From Enterobacteriaceae endosymbiont of Plateumaris rustica (GTDB taxonomy: Bacteria > Pseudomonadota > Gammaproteobacteria > Enterobacterales > Enterobacteriaceae), in NCBI RefSeq assembly GCF_012562965.1, contig NZ_CP046228.1:425808-489807 (forward strand): a stretch of 64,000 bases of DNA. Direction: 5' to 3'. Shown one piece after another: positions 31,741-42,682 of the stretch. The notes beneath the pieces are model-generated. The model was not told the origin of the DNA. It saw only the letters and a list, made by a program, of their open reading frames with translations, and ran no database searches. Both the position numbers and the translations under genes were made by a program. Each line of letters opens with the position of its first letter. Position 1 is the stretch's first letter.

Positions 31741-33009
31741 TTAATAAAGTTCTAAATTAATTAATTCTTGTATTTTTTGATGACGACGAATTTCTCTTGG
31801 AATACCATTTTCAATTAATACTTCTGGTATTAAAGGTCTACTATTATAACAAGATGACATAGATGCACCATAAGCTCCTGTGTCATGAAAAATTAAATAA
31901 TCTCCAACATTAACATATGGTAATAAACAAAATGTTACTTCTCCATTATTTAATTGTGTAAATACATCTCCTGCCTCACATAAAGGACCTGCAACTACAG
32001 ATTCTATTTTTGGTAAATACGACATATCTATTCCTTTTGAAGAAATAGCTGATATATAATGGTAACTACCATATAATACAGGTCTCATAAAATCATTAAA
32101 TCCTACATCTACTAAAATAAATCTTTTTTCTTTTATTTTTTTTATAGCCCATATTTTACATATTAATATTCCTGATTCTGCTACTAAGAATCTACCAGGT
32201 TCAATTTCTAATTTTATATTTTTTTGTAAATGATTATTAATAATATTACGTGTCTGATTCCATAAATTAAAATAATGATTTGTATCAATAATTTGATCAT
32301 ATAATTTATATGGAATAGATAAACCACCACCTGCAGATATTACATTAATTTTTGGAATATAAGGTTTTAATACATAACTAACCATAGAATTACATACTTT
32401 TTTTAAATGAGAATAATTAACACCTGATCCTATATGGATATGTATACCTATTAATTTTAATTGATATTTATTTATAATATTAATTGATTTTTTTAAATCT
32501 TTATACCAAATGCCATGTTTACTATTTTCACCACCAGTATTAGTTTTTTTACTATGTCCATGTCCAAAACCAGGATTAATACGTAACCAAATATTATGAT
32601 TTTTAGATAATTTTCCTAATTGATGTAACATATCTATAGAACCAATATTAACAGTAATATTTAAATCTAAAATACGTTTTAATGTATTAAAATCAAAAAT
32701 ATCAGCTGTAAAGATAATATCATTTTTATTTTTATTATCATATCCAGCTACTAGTGCTCTTTCTATTTCTCCTAAAGATACTGCATCTACTTTTACACCT
32801 TCTTTTCTCATTAATTTTAAAATATTTATATTAGAACATGCTTTTTGAGCAAATCTAATAGTATCAAATTTTTTTAATTGTAAAATACGTTTTTTTATAG
32901 TTTCTGCACAATATAACCAAATTGGAGAATTATATTTTTTTATAATAGAAAATATAGTTTTTGTTAAAAAATTATTTTTATTATGATAAGAATCAAATAT
33001 TTGTGTCAT
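31741..33009 (-). CDS. lysA: Diaminopimelate decarboxylase
   Basis: PLP enzyme for the last step of lysine synthesis. It has 422 residues (E. coli 420). The PLP lysine is K56 in RFAQKACSN; GVKVDAVSLGEIERAL, NPGFGHGHSKKTNTGGENSKHG, GIHIHIGSG, GGGLSIPY, EPGRFLV and the C-terminal GPLCEAGDVF with DTGAYGASMSS follow. Conservation is very high, suggesting strong selection for lysine supply to host or wall precursor balance. No lysR lies beside it. An AGGTT sequence precedes the ATG. It is divergent from ptsH across an 822-base spacer. Confidence 0.98.
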   Translation of the reverse strand: MTQIFDSYHNKNNFLTKTIFSIIKKYNSPIWLYCAETIKKRILQLKKFDTIRFAQKACSNINILKLMRKEGVKVDAVSLGEIERALVAGYDNKNKNDIIFTADIFDFNTLKRILDLNITVNIGSIDMLHQLGKLSKNHNIWLRINPGFGHGHSKKTNTGGENSKHGIWYKDLKKSINIINKYQLKLIGIHIHIGSGVNYSHLKKVCNSMVSYVLKPYIPKINVISAGGGLSIPYKLYDQIIDTNHYFNLWNQTRNIINNHLQKNIKLEIEPGRFLVAESGILICKIWAIKKIKEKRFILVDVGFNDFMRPVLYGSYHYISAISSKGIDMSYLPKIESVVAGPLCEAGDVFTQLNNGEVTFCLLPYVNVGDYLIFHDTGAYGASMSSCYNSRPLIPEVLIENGIPREIRRHQKIQELINLELY

Positions 33010-33472
33010 AATTAATATAACCTATATTATTTTAGTAATTTTCAATAAAATTATTAATTTTAATTTTAATATATATTTATATATATATAAAAAATACTTG
33101 AAAAAAAAACAAAAAATTATAATAATTATTAAGATAATTTAAAAAAAATTTATAAATAAAATATAAAATTATTTTTTTCTTCTTTAAGAAAATAAATATA
33201 AATTAACTAATTAATAACAATTTTTGTTGTATAGAATATAAATAATTTATGTTTTTATTTTAGATCTATTTTATAAAAAAATTATTTCTTTCTAAAAACA
33301 CTTCTATTATAATATTAAAATTTAATATACAAAAAAAATTTTATTTTTAATAAATATATTAGATATTATAATTATAGAAATTTTATTATTTAATTTAAAT
33401 TATTCTAGACTAGAAATAAGTAATAATATTATAATAGATTATTAAAAAAAATTAAAATAATACTATTTATTC

Positions 33473-33514
33473 ATAAATAATAATAAATTATTATAATAAT
33501 TTATTATTATTTAT
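33473..33514. repeat. Perfect 42-bp A/T palindrome
   Basis: Bases 33473-33490 are the exact inverted complement of 33497-33514, and the six central bases TTATAA are self-complementary, giving a perfect 42-bp palindrome. It contains no G or C. It lies in the largest spacer of the window without a recognisable gene remnant. Confidence 0.85.
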
Positions 33515-33557
33515 AATTAGAATATATATAACTAATAATTACTAAATAATTTAAAAT

Positions 33558-33583
33558 ATAATTTTATTATATAATAAAATTAT
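33558..33583. repeat. Perfect 26-bp A/T palindrome
   Basis: Bases 33558-33583 (ATAATTTTATTAT and its complement) form a perfect palindrome with no loop, 43 bases after the 42-bp palindrome. Also A/T only. Function unknown; cruciform, terminator of a vanished gene or protein site are all possible. Confidence 0.75.
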
Positions 33584-33831
33584 CTAATATTTATTAAAAT
33601 ATTGTTTAATAAATAAATTTATTGTAATTTGTATAAAAATTATAATTATTGTTTACTTATAGTAATTAGTAGCCAAGATGATTTATCTATGCTATTTATT
33701 AAATTTTATAATAATTAATATATAATTATTTATTTTCATAAAAAATTCTTTTTTTTAAAATAAATTTAATAATAATTTTAAAATATAAAATTTTGAAAAA
33801 AATAAATTAATTAAAAATTAGGAAAAAAATA

Positions 33832-34086
33832 ATGTTTCAAGAAGAAATTATTATTAATAATACTCATGGTTTACATATTCGTCCAGCAGCACTTTTTGTA
33901 AAAGAAGCTAAATCTTTTATTTCTGATATAACAATAACATCTAACGGAAAGACAGTTAATGCTAAAAGTTTATTTAAAATACAAACATTAGGTATGACTA
34001 AAGGAACTTCAATTATTTTAACAGCTTCTGGCAAAGATGAAAAAAAAGCAATAGAACATTTAGTAAAAATTATTAAAAAATTATAA
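33832..34086 (+). CDS. ptsH: HPr, phosphocarrier protein of the PTS
   Basis: Accepts phosphate from enzyme I and passes it to EIIA domains. It has 84 residues (E. coli 85). The phosphorylated His15 lies in [17 protein letters not shown], and the regulatory Ser46 region [10 protein letters not shown] is present. AGGAAAA precedes the ATG. It is the first gene of ptsH-ptsI-crr. cysK upstream is absent. Confidence 0.98.
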   Translation: MFQEEIIINNTHGLHIRPAALFVKEAKSFISDITITSNGKTVNAKSLFKIQTLGMTKGTSIILTASGKDEKKAIEHLVKIIKKL

Positions 34087-34121
34087 TGTATATATATTCA
34101 TTTATAATAATATTATTCTAG

Positions 34122-34164
34122 AATATTAATAGAATAATTATAAAAAAATAATTCTACTAATATT
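34122..34164 (+). promoter_or_regulatory. Hairpin in the ptsH-ptsI spacer
   Basis: The arms 34122-34135 (AATATTAATAGAAT) and 34151-34164 (ATTCTACTAATATT) pair with a single mismatch around a 15-base loop. It sits in the 168-base spacer between ptsH and ptsI, which is unusually long for this compact genome, and could partly end transcription or protect the ptsH message. Confidence 0.4.
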
Positions 34165-34254
34165 TATTAAATAATTAATTTATATTTATAATGATATATT
34201 GTTGAAATTAATAATATTTAATACAAAATTATTAGATGATAATAGAGGTAAATT

Positions 34255-35973
34255 ATGATTTCAGGAATTTTAGCTTCTCCTGGTATTGCTTTTGGTAAAG
34301 CATTTTTATTAAAAGTAGATAATATTATTATTAATAATAATAAAATTGTGAATAATCAAATAGAATTAGAAATTAAAAAATTTTTTGACGGACAAAAAAA
34401 ATCAATAAAACAACTTGAACTTATTAAAAAAAATTCAACTAAAAATTTTAATGATGATAAAAAATGTATATTTGAAGGACATATTATACTTTTACAAGAT
34501 GAAGAAATGGTTAAAGAAGTTATTTCATTAATAAAAAATAATTTTTTATCTGCTGACGCTGCTGTTAATTATGTAATAAAATGTCAAATAAAATCATTAA
34601 AAAATCTTGATGATGAATATTTAAGATCTAGAATAATTGATATTAAAGATATTGGAAATCGTTTAATAAGAAATATTTTAGGTCAAAATATCATGAATTT
34701 AAATGAAATAAAAAATAAAGTAATTTTAATTGCTAAAGACCTTACACCATCAGAAACAACTCAATTAAATTTAGAAAAAATTTTAGGATTTATTACAGAT
34801 TTTGGTAGTCAAACTTCTCATACAGCAATAATAGCTCGTTCTTTAGAAATACCTGCTATTGTAGGTACAGGAAATATTACTAGTAAAGTAAAAACAAATG
34901 ATTATTTAATATTAGATGGTATTAATAATTATATATATATCAATCCTAATAATACAATAATTAATAAAATTAAATTAATACAAAATAAATATATTTTTGA
35001 AAAAAATAAATTAATAAAATTAAGTAAATTACCAGCTATAACTAAAGATCATTTTAAAATTGAAATATGTGCTAATATTAGTTCATTAAAAGATTTAAAT
35101 AGTGTAAAAAAAAATGGTGCTGAAGGAATTGGTTTATATCGTACAGAATTTTTATTTATGAATCGTAATTCTTTACCCTCAGAAGAAGAACAATTTTATG
35201 CTTATAAAACAGTAGCAAAAAGTATGTGTGGAAAACTTGTTATTATTCGTACTATGGATATAGGAGGAGATAAAAATATACCATATATGAATTTACCTAA
35301 AGAAGATAATCCTTTTTTAGGATGGAGAGCTATAAGAATAACTATGGATCGTAAAGAAATATTACATACACAATTAAGAGCTATTTTACGAGCATCAGTA
35401 TTTGGTAAATTATCTATTATGTTTCCAATGATTATTTCTATTGAAGAAGTTTATTTTTTAAAAGAAGAATTAGATTTTTTAAAAAAACAACTTCAAAAAG
35501 AAAAAAAGAATTTTAATGAAAATATTCCAGTAGGAATTATGGTTGAAACTCCTGCATCTGCAATTATTGCAAATCATTTAGCAAAAGAAATTGATTTTTT
35601 TAGTATAGGTACAAATGATTTAACTCAGTATACATTAGCAGTAGATCGTGGTAATGATTTAATCTCTCACTTATATAAACCTATATCTCCATCTATTTTT
35701 TATTTAATTAAAAAAGTTATTGAAGCATCACATTCAGAAGGAAAATGGACTGGTATGTGCGGAGAATTAGCTAGTAATGAACATGTTATTCCTATCTTAT
35801 TAGGAATGGGTTTAGATGAATTTAGTATGAATTCAGCATCTATTCCTAAAATAAAAAATATTATTAGAAATACAAAAATGAATAAAGCAAAAATTTTAGC
35901 AGATAATATTTTATTACAATCTACTAATAAAGAAATTAATAATCTTATATATGAATTTAATAAACAATATTAA
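34255..35973 (+). CDS. ptsI: Enzyme I of the PTS
   Basis: Takes phosphate from phosphoenolpyruvate and passes it to HPr. It has 572 residues (E. coli 575). The active His189 is in [14 protein letters not shown], the [12 protein letters not shown] and [11 protein letters not shown] motifs come after it, then [11 protein letters not shown] and the C-terminal [11 protein letters not shown] with the catalytic cysteine. A clear GAGGTAA ribosome binding site lies 6 bases before the ATG. Cotranscribed with ptsH and crr by strand and order. Confidence 0.98.
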   Translation: MISGILASPGIAFGKAFLLKVDNIIINNNKIVNNQIELEIKKFFDGQKKSIKQLELIKKNSTKNFNDDKKCIFEGHIILLQDEEMVKEVISLIKNNFLSADAAVNYVIKCQIKSLKNLDDEYLRSRIIDIKDIGNRLIRNILGQNIMNLNEIKNKVILIAKDLTPSETTQLNLEKILGFITDFGSQTSHTAIIARSLEIPAIVGTGNITSKVKTNDYLILDGINNYIYINPNNTIINKIKLIQNKYIFEKNKLIKLSKLPAITKDHFKIEICANISSLKDLNSVKKNGAEGIGLYRTEFLFMNRNSLPSEEEQFYAYKTVAKSMCGKLVIIRTMDIGGDKNIPYMNLPKEDNPFLGWRAIRITMDRKEILHTQLRAILRASVFGKLSIMFPMIISIEEVYFLKEELDFLKKQLQKEKKNFNENIPVGIMVETPASAIIANHLAKEIDFFSIGTNDLTQYTLAVDRGNDLISHLYKPISPSIFYLIKKVIEASHSEGKWTGMCGELASNEHVIPILLGMGLDEFSMNSASIPKIKNIIRNTKMNKAKILADNILLQSTNKEINNLIYEFNKQY

Positions 35974-36010
35974 TATATTTTATATATAAATATACTTTAG
36001 GAGATATAAA

Positions 36011-36529
36011 ATGAATTTTTTTTCTGATATTTTTCGTAAAATAAAAAAAAAAATAATAAAAAAAACTACTACTATTAAAATTTTAGCACCTATTTCTGGA
36101 GAAATAGTCGATATAAAAACTGTTCCAGATTCTGTATTTGCAGATAAAATTATAGGTGATGGAATAGCAATTTATCCTACAGGTAACTTTATTGTAGCTC
36201 CAATGGATGGAACAATTGGAAAAATTTTTGATACTAATCATGCTTTTTCTATTATATCAAATAATGAAATAGAACTATTTGTTCATTTTGGTATTGATAC
36301 AATTAATTTAAAAGGAAATGGATTTAAACGTATATTTAACTTTAAAAAAAATAATATAGTTAAAAAAGGTGAAATAATTATTAAATTAGATTTAGATTAT
36401 TTAATAAAAACAGCAAAATCTATATTAACTCCTATAGTAATTTCTAATACTGAAGATATTAAAAAAATAAAAAAATATTCTGGTAAAGTTATTGCTGGAA
36501 TTGATCCAATATTAAAAATTACTAAGTAA
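36011..36529 (+). CDS. crr: EIIA-Glc, glucose-specific PTS component
   Basis: Phosphocarrier for glucose and related EIIBC permeases, and in E. coli a regulator of adenylate cyclase and permeases. It has 172 residues (E. coli 169). It starts [11 protein letters not shown]; the phosphorylated histidine lies in [12 protein letters not shown] near residue 92 and the second active-site histidine in NHAFS near 77. TAGGAG lies before the ATG. The matching EIIBC is not in this window, so which sugar it serves here is unknown. Confidence 0.97.
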   Translation: MNFFSDIFRKIKKKIIKKTTTIKILAPISGEIVDIKTVPDSVFADKIIGDGIAIYPTGNFIVAPMDGTIGKIFDTNHAFSIISNNEIELFVHFGIDTINLKGNGFKRIFNFKKNNIVKKGEIIIKLDLDYLIKTAKSILTPIVISNTEDIKKIKKYSGKVIAGIDPILKITK

Positions 36530-36932
36530 AATTAATAGATACTAAATATTATTTTTAAATAATATATACATATTTTTTAGGAGTAAAAATATAGAAAATA
36601 AATTTTAATTATTAATTTTCAATTTTTTTATAAAATAAAGATAATTTTAATATTATATTAATTAAATAGTATTTTATATACTAATTAAAATGTTAAATTT
36701 TTAAAATTATAAAATATATATTTTTTTATATATTTTATAAAAATTTTATTAAATATTTTTATATTAAAATATATTTTTATTTAAAATAGTTATATTAAAT
36801 ATAATGATGTTTATCATATAAAAAGTTATTTTAAAATTAATTATATATTTTTAACTAATTTTAATTATTTGTATATTTTAATATATATTTTCTATTAATA
36901 GAAAATATAATTAAAAATTAAATTAATATTTA
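36530..36932. other. Noncoding spacer between crr and yebC
   Basis: 403 bases of A/T sequence without a recognisable remnant. ruvC, the E. coli neighbour after yebC, is not visible. It contains a 26-bp palindrome near the yebC end (see separate entry) and weaker hairpins near 36711-36736 that could end crr. Confidence 0.55.
36884..36909. terminator. Perfect 26-bp palindrome after yebC
   Basis: TATATTTTCTATT and its complement meet without a loop at 36884-36909, 23 bases past the yebC stop on the minus strand and on the far side of the convergent crr. It holds one C-G pair on each arm. Position fits a bidirectional terminator. Confidence 0.45.
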
Positions 36933-37658
36933 TTAAATATTTGCATTATGATAAATTTCTTTTATATCATTATTTGATTTTAATATATTTAAAAAATTTA
37001 ATAATTTATTTTTTGTTAATAAATCAATATTATTTTTTATTAAAGGTATCATAGTTAATTTAAATTTTATTGGTTTAATTAAATTTTTTTTTATATCTAA
37101 TAAAAGAGTTTTATATTTTCTTTTATTAAAAATTACATCAATAATTTTATCATTAAAAATAATATCTTCAGCTTGTAATTTTTCAGCAAAATCAATTATA
37201 TAATCTAGATTATTTTTATTAAAAAATGATATTATAATTTTTTTTTTAAACATATAATAAACAGAACCATTATTTCCTAAACGACATCCTATTTTATTAA
37301 AAGAGTTTCTTATTACAGAAACTGTTCTATTTTTATTATTTGTAATACAATTAATAATTAATGCAATATTTCCAGGACCAAAACCTTCATAAGAAATATG
37401 TTCTATATTATTTGATAAATATTTTTTTTTATTTAATTTATTAGATAATATTTTTTCTATTGTAGATTTATTCATATTATTTAATAAACCTTTTTCTATA
37501 GCTAAACGTAATTTAGTATTATATTGTGGATTAATTGTTCCACCTAATTTACTAGCAGTACTTAATTCTCTAGCAATTTTAGTAAAAATTTTATCTTTTT
37601 TTATATCTTGTGATGCTTTACGATAACGCATATTGGACCATTTACTATGTCCTGACAT
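36933..37658 (-). CDS. yebC: YebC/PmpR-family protein
   Basis: Conserved cytosolic protein of the YebC/TACO1 family, linked to translation of proline-rich stretches or to transcription regulation depending on member. It has 241 residues (E. coli 246). The start MSGHSKWSNMRYRKASQD and TKIARELSTASKLGG are typical, as are ISYEGFGPGNIALIINC and the acidic LQAEDI. The second half is drifted. It follows aspS on the same strand after 29 bases; in E. coli nudB lies between the two. Confidence 0.95.
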   Translation of the reverse strand: MSGHSKWSNMRYRKASQDIKKDKIFTKIARELSTASKLGGTINPQYNTKLRLAIEKGLLNNMNKSTIEKILSNKLNKKKYLSNNIEHISYEGFGPGNIALIINCITNNKNRTVSVIRNSFNKIGCRLGNNGSVYYMFKKKIIISFFNKNNLDYIIDFAEKLQAEDIIFNDKIIDVIFNKRKYKTLLLDIKKNLIKPIKFKLTMIPLIKNNIDLLTKNKLLNFLNILKSNNDIKEIYHNANI

Positions 37659-37687
37659 AAAAATTTTCCTTTATATTAAGAATTTTT

Positions 37688-39430
37688 TTATATATAAAAT
37701 AATCCTAATTCTTTTAAAATATCTTGATTAATTAGAGTTGGAGATTGGGTCATTAAACATGTACCTGAAGTAGTTTTAGGAAAAGCTATTACATCACGAA
37801 TATTTTTTGTATTTGTAAGAAGCATAACTAATCTATCTAATCCTAAAGCTATACCTCTATGTGGAGGTGTACCAAATTTTAAAGCTTCTAAAAAAAAACC
37901 AAAATCTTTTTTTTGTATTTTTTTGTCTATTTTTAATATATCAAATATTATTTGTTGTATTTTATTATTATATATTCTTCCTGATCCACTACCAATTTCA
38001 TATCCATTAATTACTATATCATATGAATCAGATATAATATTTTCTGGATTATTTTTTAAATTATTTACATGATATTTTATTGGTGATGTAAATGGATGAT
38101 GCATTGAAATGAAATTTCCAAACTTATCTTTTTTAAATAAAGGGAAATTAATAATCCATAATGGGAACCACATACTTTTTTTTATTATATTTAAATCTAT
38201 AGATAACTTTTCTCTTAAAATACCCATAGAACTTAATGTTCCATTAATTTTTTCTGTTCCTAAAAAAATAAGATCATTATTTTGAGCTTTATTACGTAAA
38301 ATAATGTTTTTAGATATTTGATCAGTTATAAAAAAATTTAATTTATTATATTTTTTAAATAAATTAATCAAATTATTCTTATATACTTTAAATATATGAA
38401 GATCATTAGTACCATATTTATTAATATATTCTTTATAAAAAAATAATTTTTTATTATTTATATTTTGAATATATTTATATTTAATACAAATTGATATTTT
38501 TCTTTGAAAAATATTATTTTTAATTTCATTATTAATAAATAAATCTGTTAAATCTATTAATTTTAATGGATTTCTTAAATTAGGTTTATCTGTACCATAA
38601 TTATTCATAGCATCATAATAAGTCATTATAAAAAATTTTTTTAATTTAATATTTAAAATATTTTTCCATAAATAAAATATCATTTTTTCTATTAAATTTT
38701 TAAAATCCTCAAAATTTATAAAAGATGCTTCTATATCAATTTGAGTAAATTCTGGTTGACGATCAGATCTTAAGTCTTCATCACGAAAACATTTAGCAAT
38801 TTGATAATAACGATCTAATCCAGCAATCATTAATAATTGTTTAAAAATTTGAGGTGATTGTGGTAATGCATAAAAATTTTTTTTATGTATACGACTAGGT
38901 ACTAAATAATCTCTAGATCCTTCTGGAGTAGATTTAGTTAAAATTGGAGTTTCAATATTTAAAAATTTATTTTTTTCCAAAAATAATCTGATATAACTTG
39001 TAATAAGTGATCTATTTTTTAGTATTTTTGACATTTTAAATTGTCTCAAATCTAAATATCTGTATTTTAATCTAATTTCTTCTGTATTAAGAATATTATT
39101 ATCTATAGGTAATGGTTTTGATTTATTTATTAAAAATAAATTAGATGCTAAAATTTCTATCTCTCCTGTTAATAAATTTAAATTTTTTTTTTTTCTTTTT
39201 ACTACTTTTCCAATAATCTTAATACAAAAATTATTACGTAATGTTGAAGCTAATTCAAAAATTATTTTATTTGAAGATTTAAAAATAATTTGTATAATAC
39301 CTTCACGATCTCTTAAATTAATAAAAATTAATTTACCTAAATTTATATAATTATCTACCCAACCATAAAGAACTATTTCTTGATTTATATGTTGTATATT
39401 AATTTCTCCACAATAAATTCTATTTTTCAT
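37688..39430 (-). CDS. aspS: Aspartyl-tRNA synthetase
   Basis: Class II synthetase that charges tRNA-Asp. It has 580 residues (E. coli 590). The N-terminal OB fold has [28 protein letters not shown]; class II motif 2 is [20 protein letters not shown], and motif 3 is [13 protein letters not shown] near the C terminus. The E. coli-type insertion domain is present but drifted. [10 protein letters not shown] and LPQSPQ are clear. First gene of the aspS-yebC unit. Confidence 0.98.
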   Translation of the reverse strand: MKNRIYCGEINIQHINQEIVLYGWVDNYINLGKLIFINLRDREGIIQIIFKSSNKIIFELASTLRNNFCIKIIGKVVKRKKKNLNLLTGEIEILASNLFLINKSKPLPIDNNILNTEEIRLKYRYLDLRQFKMSKILKNRSLITSYIRLFLEKNKFLNIETPILTKSTPEGSRDYLVPSRIHKKNFYALPQSPQIFKQLLMIAGLDRYYQIAKCFRDEDLRSDRQPEFTQIDIEASFINFEDFKNLIEKMIFYLWKNILNIKLKKFFIMTYYDAMNNYGTDKPNLRNPLKLIDLTDLFINNEIKNNIFQRKISICIKYKYIQNINNKKLFFYKEYINKYGTNDLHIFKVYKNNLINLFKKYNKLNFFITDQISKNIILRNKAQNNDLIFLGTEKINGTLSSMGILREKLSIDLNIIKKSMWFPLWIINFPLFKKDKFGNFISMHHPFTSPIKYHVNNLKNNPENIISDSYDIVINGYEIGSGSGRIYNNKIQQIIFDILKIDKKIQKKDFGFFLEALKFGTPPHRGIALGLDRLVMLLTNTKNIRDVIAFPKTTSGTCLMTQSPTLINQDILKELGLFYI

Positions 39431-39699
39431 AAAATAAATGCCTATTTAATAGTTTTAAAATTTTTTTTACCATATTAACTAATTTAATTTAAAATATAAA
39501 ATAATTCATAATTAATTTTTCAATAAAATTTTTTTAATAAAATTAAATAAAAAAATATAAAATAAATAAAAATATTTATTTTAAATAATAAATATTTATT
39601 TTCTAATTTTTTATTTATATTAAAATTAAATAAAATATTTTTATAATAAATTAATTTGATATAATTTATATATTTATATTTTAAATTAAATTAGTTAAT

Positions 39700-40848
39700 A
39701 TGGTAAAAAAAATTTTTGATTTTAATAAATTTATTGATAGATTTAATAGTGATAGTTTAAAATGGAATAAATATAATAAAAATATTATACCTTTATGGAT
39801 AGCTGATAGTGATTTTTCTTGTCCTCCATGTGTATTAAAAGCATTAAAAAAAAGAATTAATCATGGTGTTTTAGGATATGGAATTATTCCAAAAAATTTA
39901 TCAAATATTATTATTGAAAGATTATGGAAAAATTTTAAATGGAAAATTAATCCTGAATGGATTATATATATTAATGGAGTTGTTTGTGGATTACATTTAG
40001 CCGTAAGAACTTTTACTACTAATAAAAATTCTATAATTATACCAACTCCTATATATCCTCCATTTATATATGCTGCTAATATAGCTAAAAGAAATAAAAA
40101 ATATATAAAATTAATACAGATAAATAATAGGTTAATTATAGATTTAAATTTTTTAAACAAAAATATGTATGGTAATGAAAAATTAATGATGTTATGTAAT
40201 CCACATAATCCAGTAGGAACTGTATATAAATATAATGAATTAGAAAAAATATTAGAATTTGTTAAAAAATATAACTTAATTATTTGTTCTGATGAAATAC
40301 ATTGTGATTTAATTTTAGAAGAAGGTACAAAACATATACCATTTGCATCTATTAATAATGATGCAGAACAATGTAGTATAACTTTTATGTCTCCTTCTAA
40401 ATCATTTAATTTATCAGGATTAAATTTTGCAATTGCTATTATTCCAAATAAAAAATTACGAAATAAATTTAATTTATTTAAAAAAGGTATTCATCCTAAT
40501 ATAGATATATTATCATATATTGCAGCAGAGTCTGCATGGATGCATGGTAATGATTGGTTAAATCAACAAATTAAATATTTAAAAATAAATCGTGATTATT
40601 TATTTGATAATATAAATAAATTACCTTATTTAAGCATGTTAAAACCAGAAGCTACATATCTTGGTTGGATTAACTGTTCTAAAATAAAAATTTTAAATTT
40701 AATATCTTTTTTTGAAAAATATGGAATAGGTTTATCTTCAGGAAAAGAATTTGGAAATGATAATTTTATTAGATTTAATTTTGGGTGTACTCATGATATA
40801 TTAAAAGAAGCATTAAAAAGAATAAAAAATGCAATTTATCAATTATAA
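39700..40848 (+). CDS. MalY/PatB-type PLP-dependent C-S lyase or aminotransferase
   Basis: Fold-type I PLP enzyme of the aminotransferase class I/II superfamily, 382 residues (MalY of E. coli 390). It begins DFNKFIDRFNSDSLKW and IPLWIADSDFSCPP, then NPHNPVGTVY near residue 167, SDEIHCDLIL near 197 and the PLP lysine K234 in SPSKSFNLSGL. These match the MalY/PatB (cystathionine beta-lyase) group better than AspC or HisC. Cystathionine beta-lyase activity in methionine synthesis is plausible but inferred. It is divergent from aspS and 43 bases before argS. There is no mal system around it. Confidence 0.8.
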   Translation: MVKKIFDFNKFIDRFNSDSLKWNKYNKNIIPLWIADSDFSCPPCVLKALKKRINHGVLGYGIIPKNLSNIIIERLWKNFKWKINPEWIIYINGVVCGLHLAVRTFTTNKNSIIIPTPIYPPFIYAANIAKRNKKYIKLIQINNRLIIDLNFLNKNMYGNEKLMMLCNPHNPVGTVYKYNELEKILEFVKKYNLIICSDEIHCDLILEEGTKHIPFASINNDAEQCSITFMSPSKSFNLSGLNFAIAIIPNKKLRNKFNLFKKGIHPNIDILSYIAAESAWMHGNDWLNQQIKYLKINRDYLFDNINKLPYLSMLKPEATYLGWINCSKIKILNLISFFEKYGIGLSSGKEFGNDNFIRFNFGCTHDILKEALKRIKNAIYQL

Positions 40849-40891
40849 AAAATTAATTTTATTAAAAAATTTATTAAATTAGGTAAAATTA

Positions 40892-42625
40892 ATGAATATT
40901 AAAAAAATTCTTTCAGAGAACATTCAAAAAGCAATGATAGAATCAGGAATTCCATTAGAATATGATGTAATATTACGCAAATGTAAAAAAATAAAATTTG
41001 GACATTATCAAGTTAATGGTATTATATCAGCTGCTGTAAAATTAAATAAAAACCCTAAAGAATTGGCTATTAAAGTAAGAAAAAATATAAATTTAAAAAA
41101 TATAATAAAAAAAATAGAAGTATCTTCATTAGGATTTATTAATATTTTTATAAAAAAACAGTGGATATCTAAACAAATAAATTTATTATTAAATGCTTCA
41201 AAATTAGGTATTTTAAATAAAATAAAATTTAAAAATATTGTTATAGATTATTCTAGTCCTAATATTGCAAAAGAAATGCATGTTGGACATTTAAGATCTA
41301 CAATAATAGGAGATTCAATAGTACGCATATTAATTTTTTTAGGACATAATGTAATTAAAGTTAATCATATAGGTGATTGGGGTACACAATTTGGTATGTT
41401 AATTGCTTTTTTAGAATTTAAACAACAAAATAAAAAAAAAATATTTTTATCCGATTTAAATCAATTTTATAAAGAAGCACAAATTAAATATAATAAAGAT
41501 ATAACATTTGCTAAAAAATCTAGAAAATATGTTGTAAAATTACAAAATAATGATCCATTTTGTATAAAAATTTGGAAAAAATTTGTTCAAATTACTATGA
41601 ATTATAATTATTTTTTATATAAAAAACTTAATGTTTTATTAACTTCTAAAAATACTTTTGGTGAAAGTACATATAATTATATGTTACCAAAAATTGTTTT
41701 AGATTTAAAAAAAAAAGGTTTAGCTATTAATAGTAATGGTGCAATTGTTGTACCTATTAAAAAACTAAAAAATAAAAATGGTACAACAATGGCAATTGTT
41801 ATACAAAAAAAAGATGGAGGATATCTTTATGCAACTACAGATATAGCTTGTATAAAATATCGTTGTAAAATATTAAAAGCTGATCGTATTATTTATTATG
41901 TAGATTCTAGACAAAGTCAATATTTACAACAAATATTTTTAATAGCAAAAAAAGCAAACTATGTTCCCTTTCATGTAAAATTAGAACATCATATGTTTGG
42001 AATGATATTAAATAATAATAATAAACCATTTAAAACTCGTACTGGAGAAAATATAAAATTAAAAGTTTTAATAGAAGAATCTATAATTAGATCAAAAAAA
42101 ATAATTTTAAAAAAAAATCCTATGATAAAAAAAAATGAATTAGAAAATTTATCTTCTGTAATAGGTATATCAGCAATTAAATATTCTGAATTATCTAAAA
42201 ATAGAATAACTAATTATATTTTTAATTGGGATGAAATGCTTTCGTTAAATGGAAATACAGCTCCTTATATACAATATGCTTATGTGAGAGCAAAATCAAT
42301 ATTACTTAAATCAAAAATTAATTTTAATAATTTTACTACATTTGAAATAAATTTTTCTAGTGATTATGAAATTAATTTAGCTATCAATTTTTTAGAATTT
42401 GAAGAAGTAATTTTAAAAGTTATAAAAAATGGTACACCACATATATTATGTAATTGGTTATATAAAATTACTACATTATTTTCCAATTTTTATGAAAATT
42501 GTAATATATTAAATATTAAAAATGATTTAATTAAAATTAGTAGATTAAAAATAGTATTTACTACTATTAAATTTTTAAAAACAGGATTAAATCTTTTAGG
42601 AATTAAAACAATTAATAAAATGTAA
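40892..42625 (+). CDS. argS: Arginyl-tRNA synthetase
   Basis: Class I synthetase charging tRNA-Arg. It has 577 residues (E. coli 577). The HIGH motif lies in EMHVGHLRSTIIGDS near residue 130 following YSSPNIAKE; HIGDWGTQFGMLI, GYLYATTDIACI, the PFKTRTGENIKL region in place of KMSK, and NTAPYIQYAYVRAKSI follow. The E. coli enzyme also lacks a canonical KMSK. AGGTAAAA precedes the start. It lies between the C-S lyase and mnmA on the same strand. Confidence 0.98.
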   Translation: MNIKKILSENIQKAMIESGIPLEYDVILRKCKKIKFGHYQVNGIISAAVKLNKNPKELAIKVRKNINLKNIIKKIEVSSLGFINIFIKKQWISKQINLLLNASKLGILNKIKFKNIVIDYSSPNIAKEMHVGHLRSTIIGDSIVRILIFLGHNVIKVNHIGDWGTQFGMLIAFLEFKQQNKKKIFLSDLNQFYKEAQIKYNKDITFAKKSRKYVVKLQNNDPFCIKIWKKFVQITMNYNYFLYKKLNVLLTSKNTFGESTYNYMLPKIVLDLKKKGLAINSNGAIVVPIKKLKNKNGTTMAIVIQKKDGGYLYATTDIACIKYRCKILKADRIIYYVDSRQSQYLQQIFLIAKKANYVPFHVKLEHHMFGMILNNNNKPFKTRTGENIKLKVLIEESIIRSKKIILKKNPMIKKNELENLSSVIGISAIKYSELSKNRITNYIFNWDEMLSLNGNTAPYIQYAYVRAKSILLKSKINFNNFTTFEINFSSDYEINLAINFLEFEEVILKVIKNGTPHILCNWLYKITTLFSNFYENCNILNIKNDLIKISRLKIVFTTIKFLKTGLNLLGIKTINKM

Positions 42626-42682
42626 AAAAATTAAATTCAATAATTTATATATTTTACATTAAAATTTTTTATAAATAAAATT

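Larger units (their letters stand above)
33010..33831. other. Noncoding spacer between lysA and ptsH, with palindromes
   Basis: Stops close all frames and no decayed gene could be recognised; I looked for lysR and cysK, the E. coli neighbours of lysA and ptsH, and saw no matching block. It holds two perfect all-A/T palindromes (33473-33514 and 33558-33583). Divergent promoters for lysA and ptsH must lie here but cannot be picked out against the A/T background. Confidence 0.6.

Noticed and set aside
39861-40160. 99-codon open frame antisense to the C-S lyase gene
   Set aside because: Antisense to an intact, conserved gene, with no motif and no ribosome binding site.
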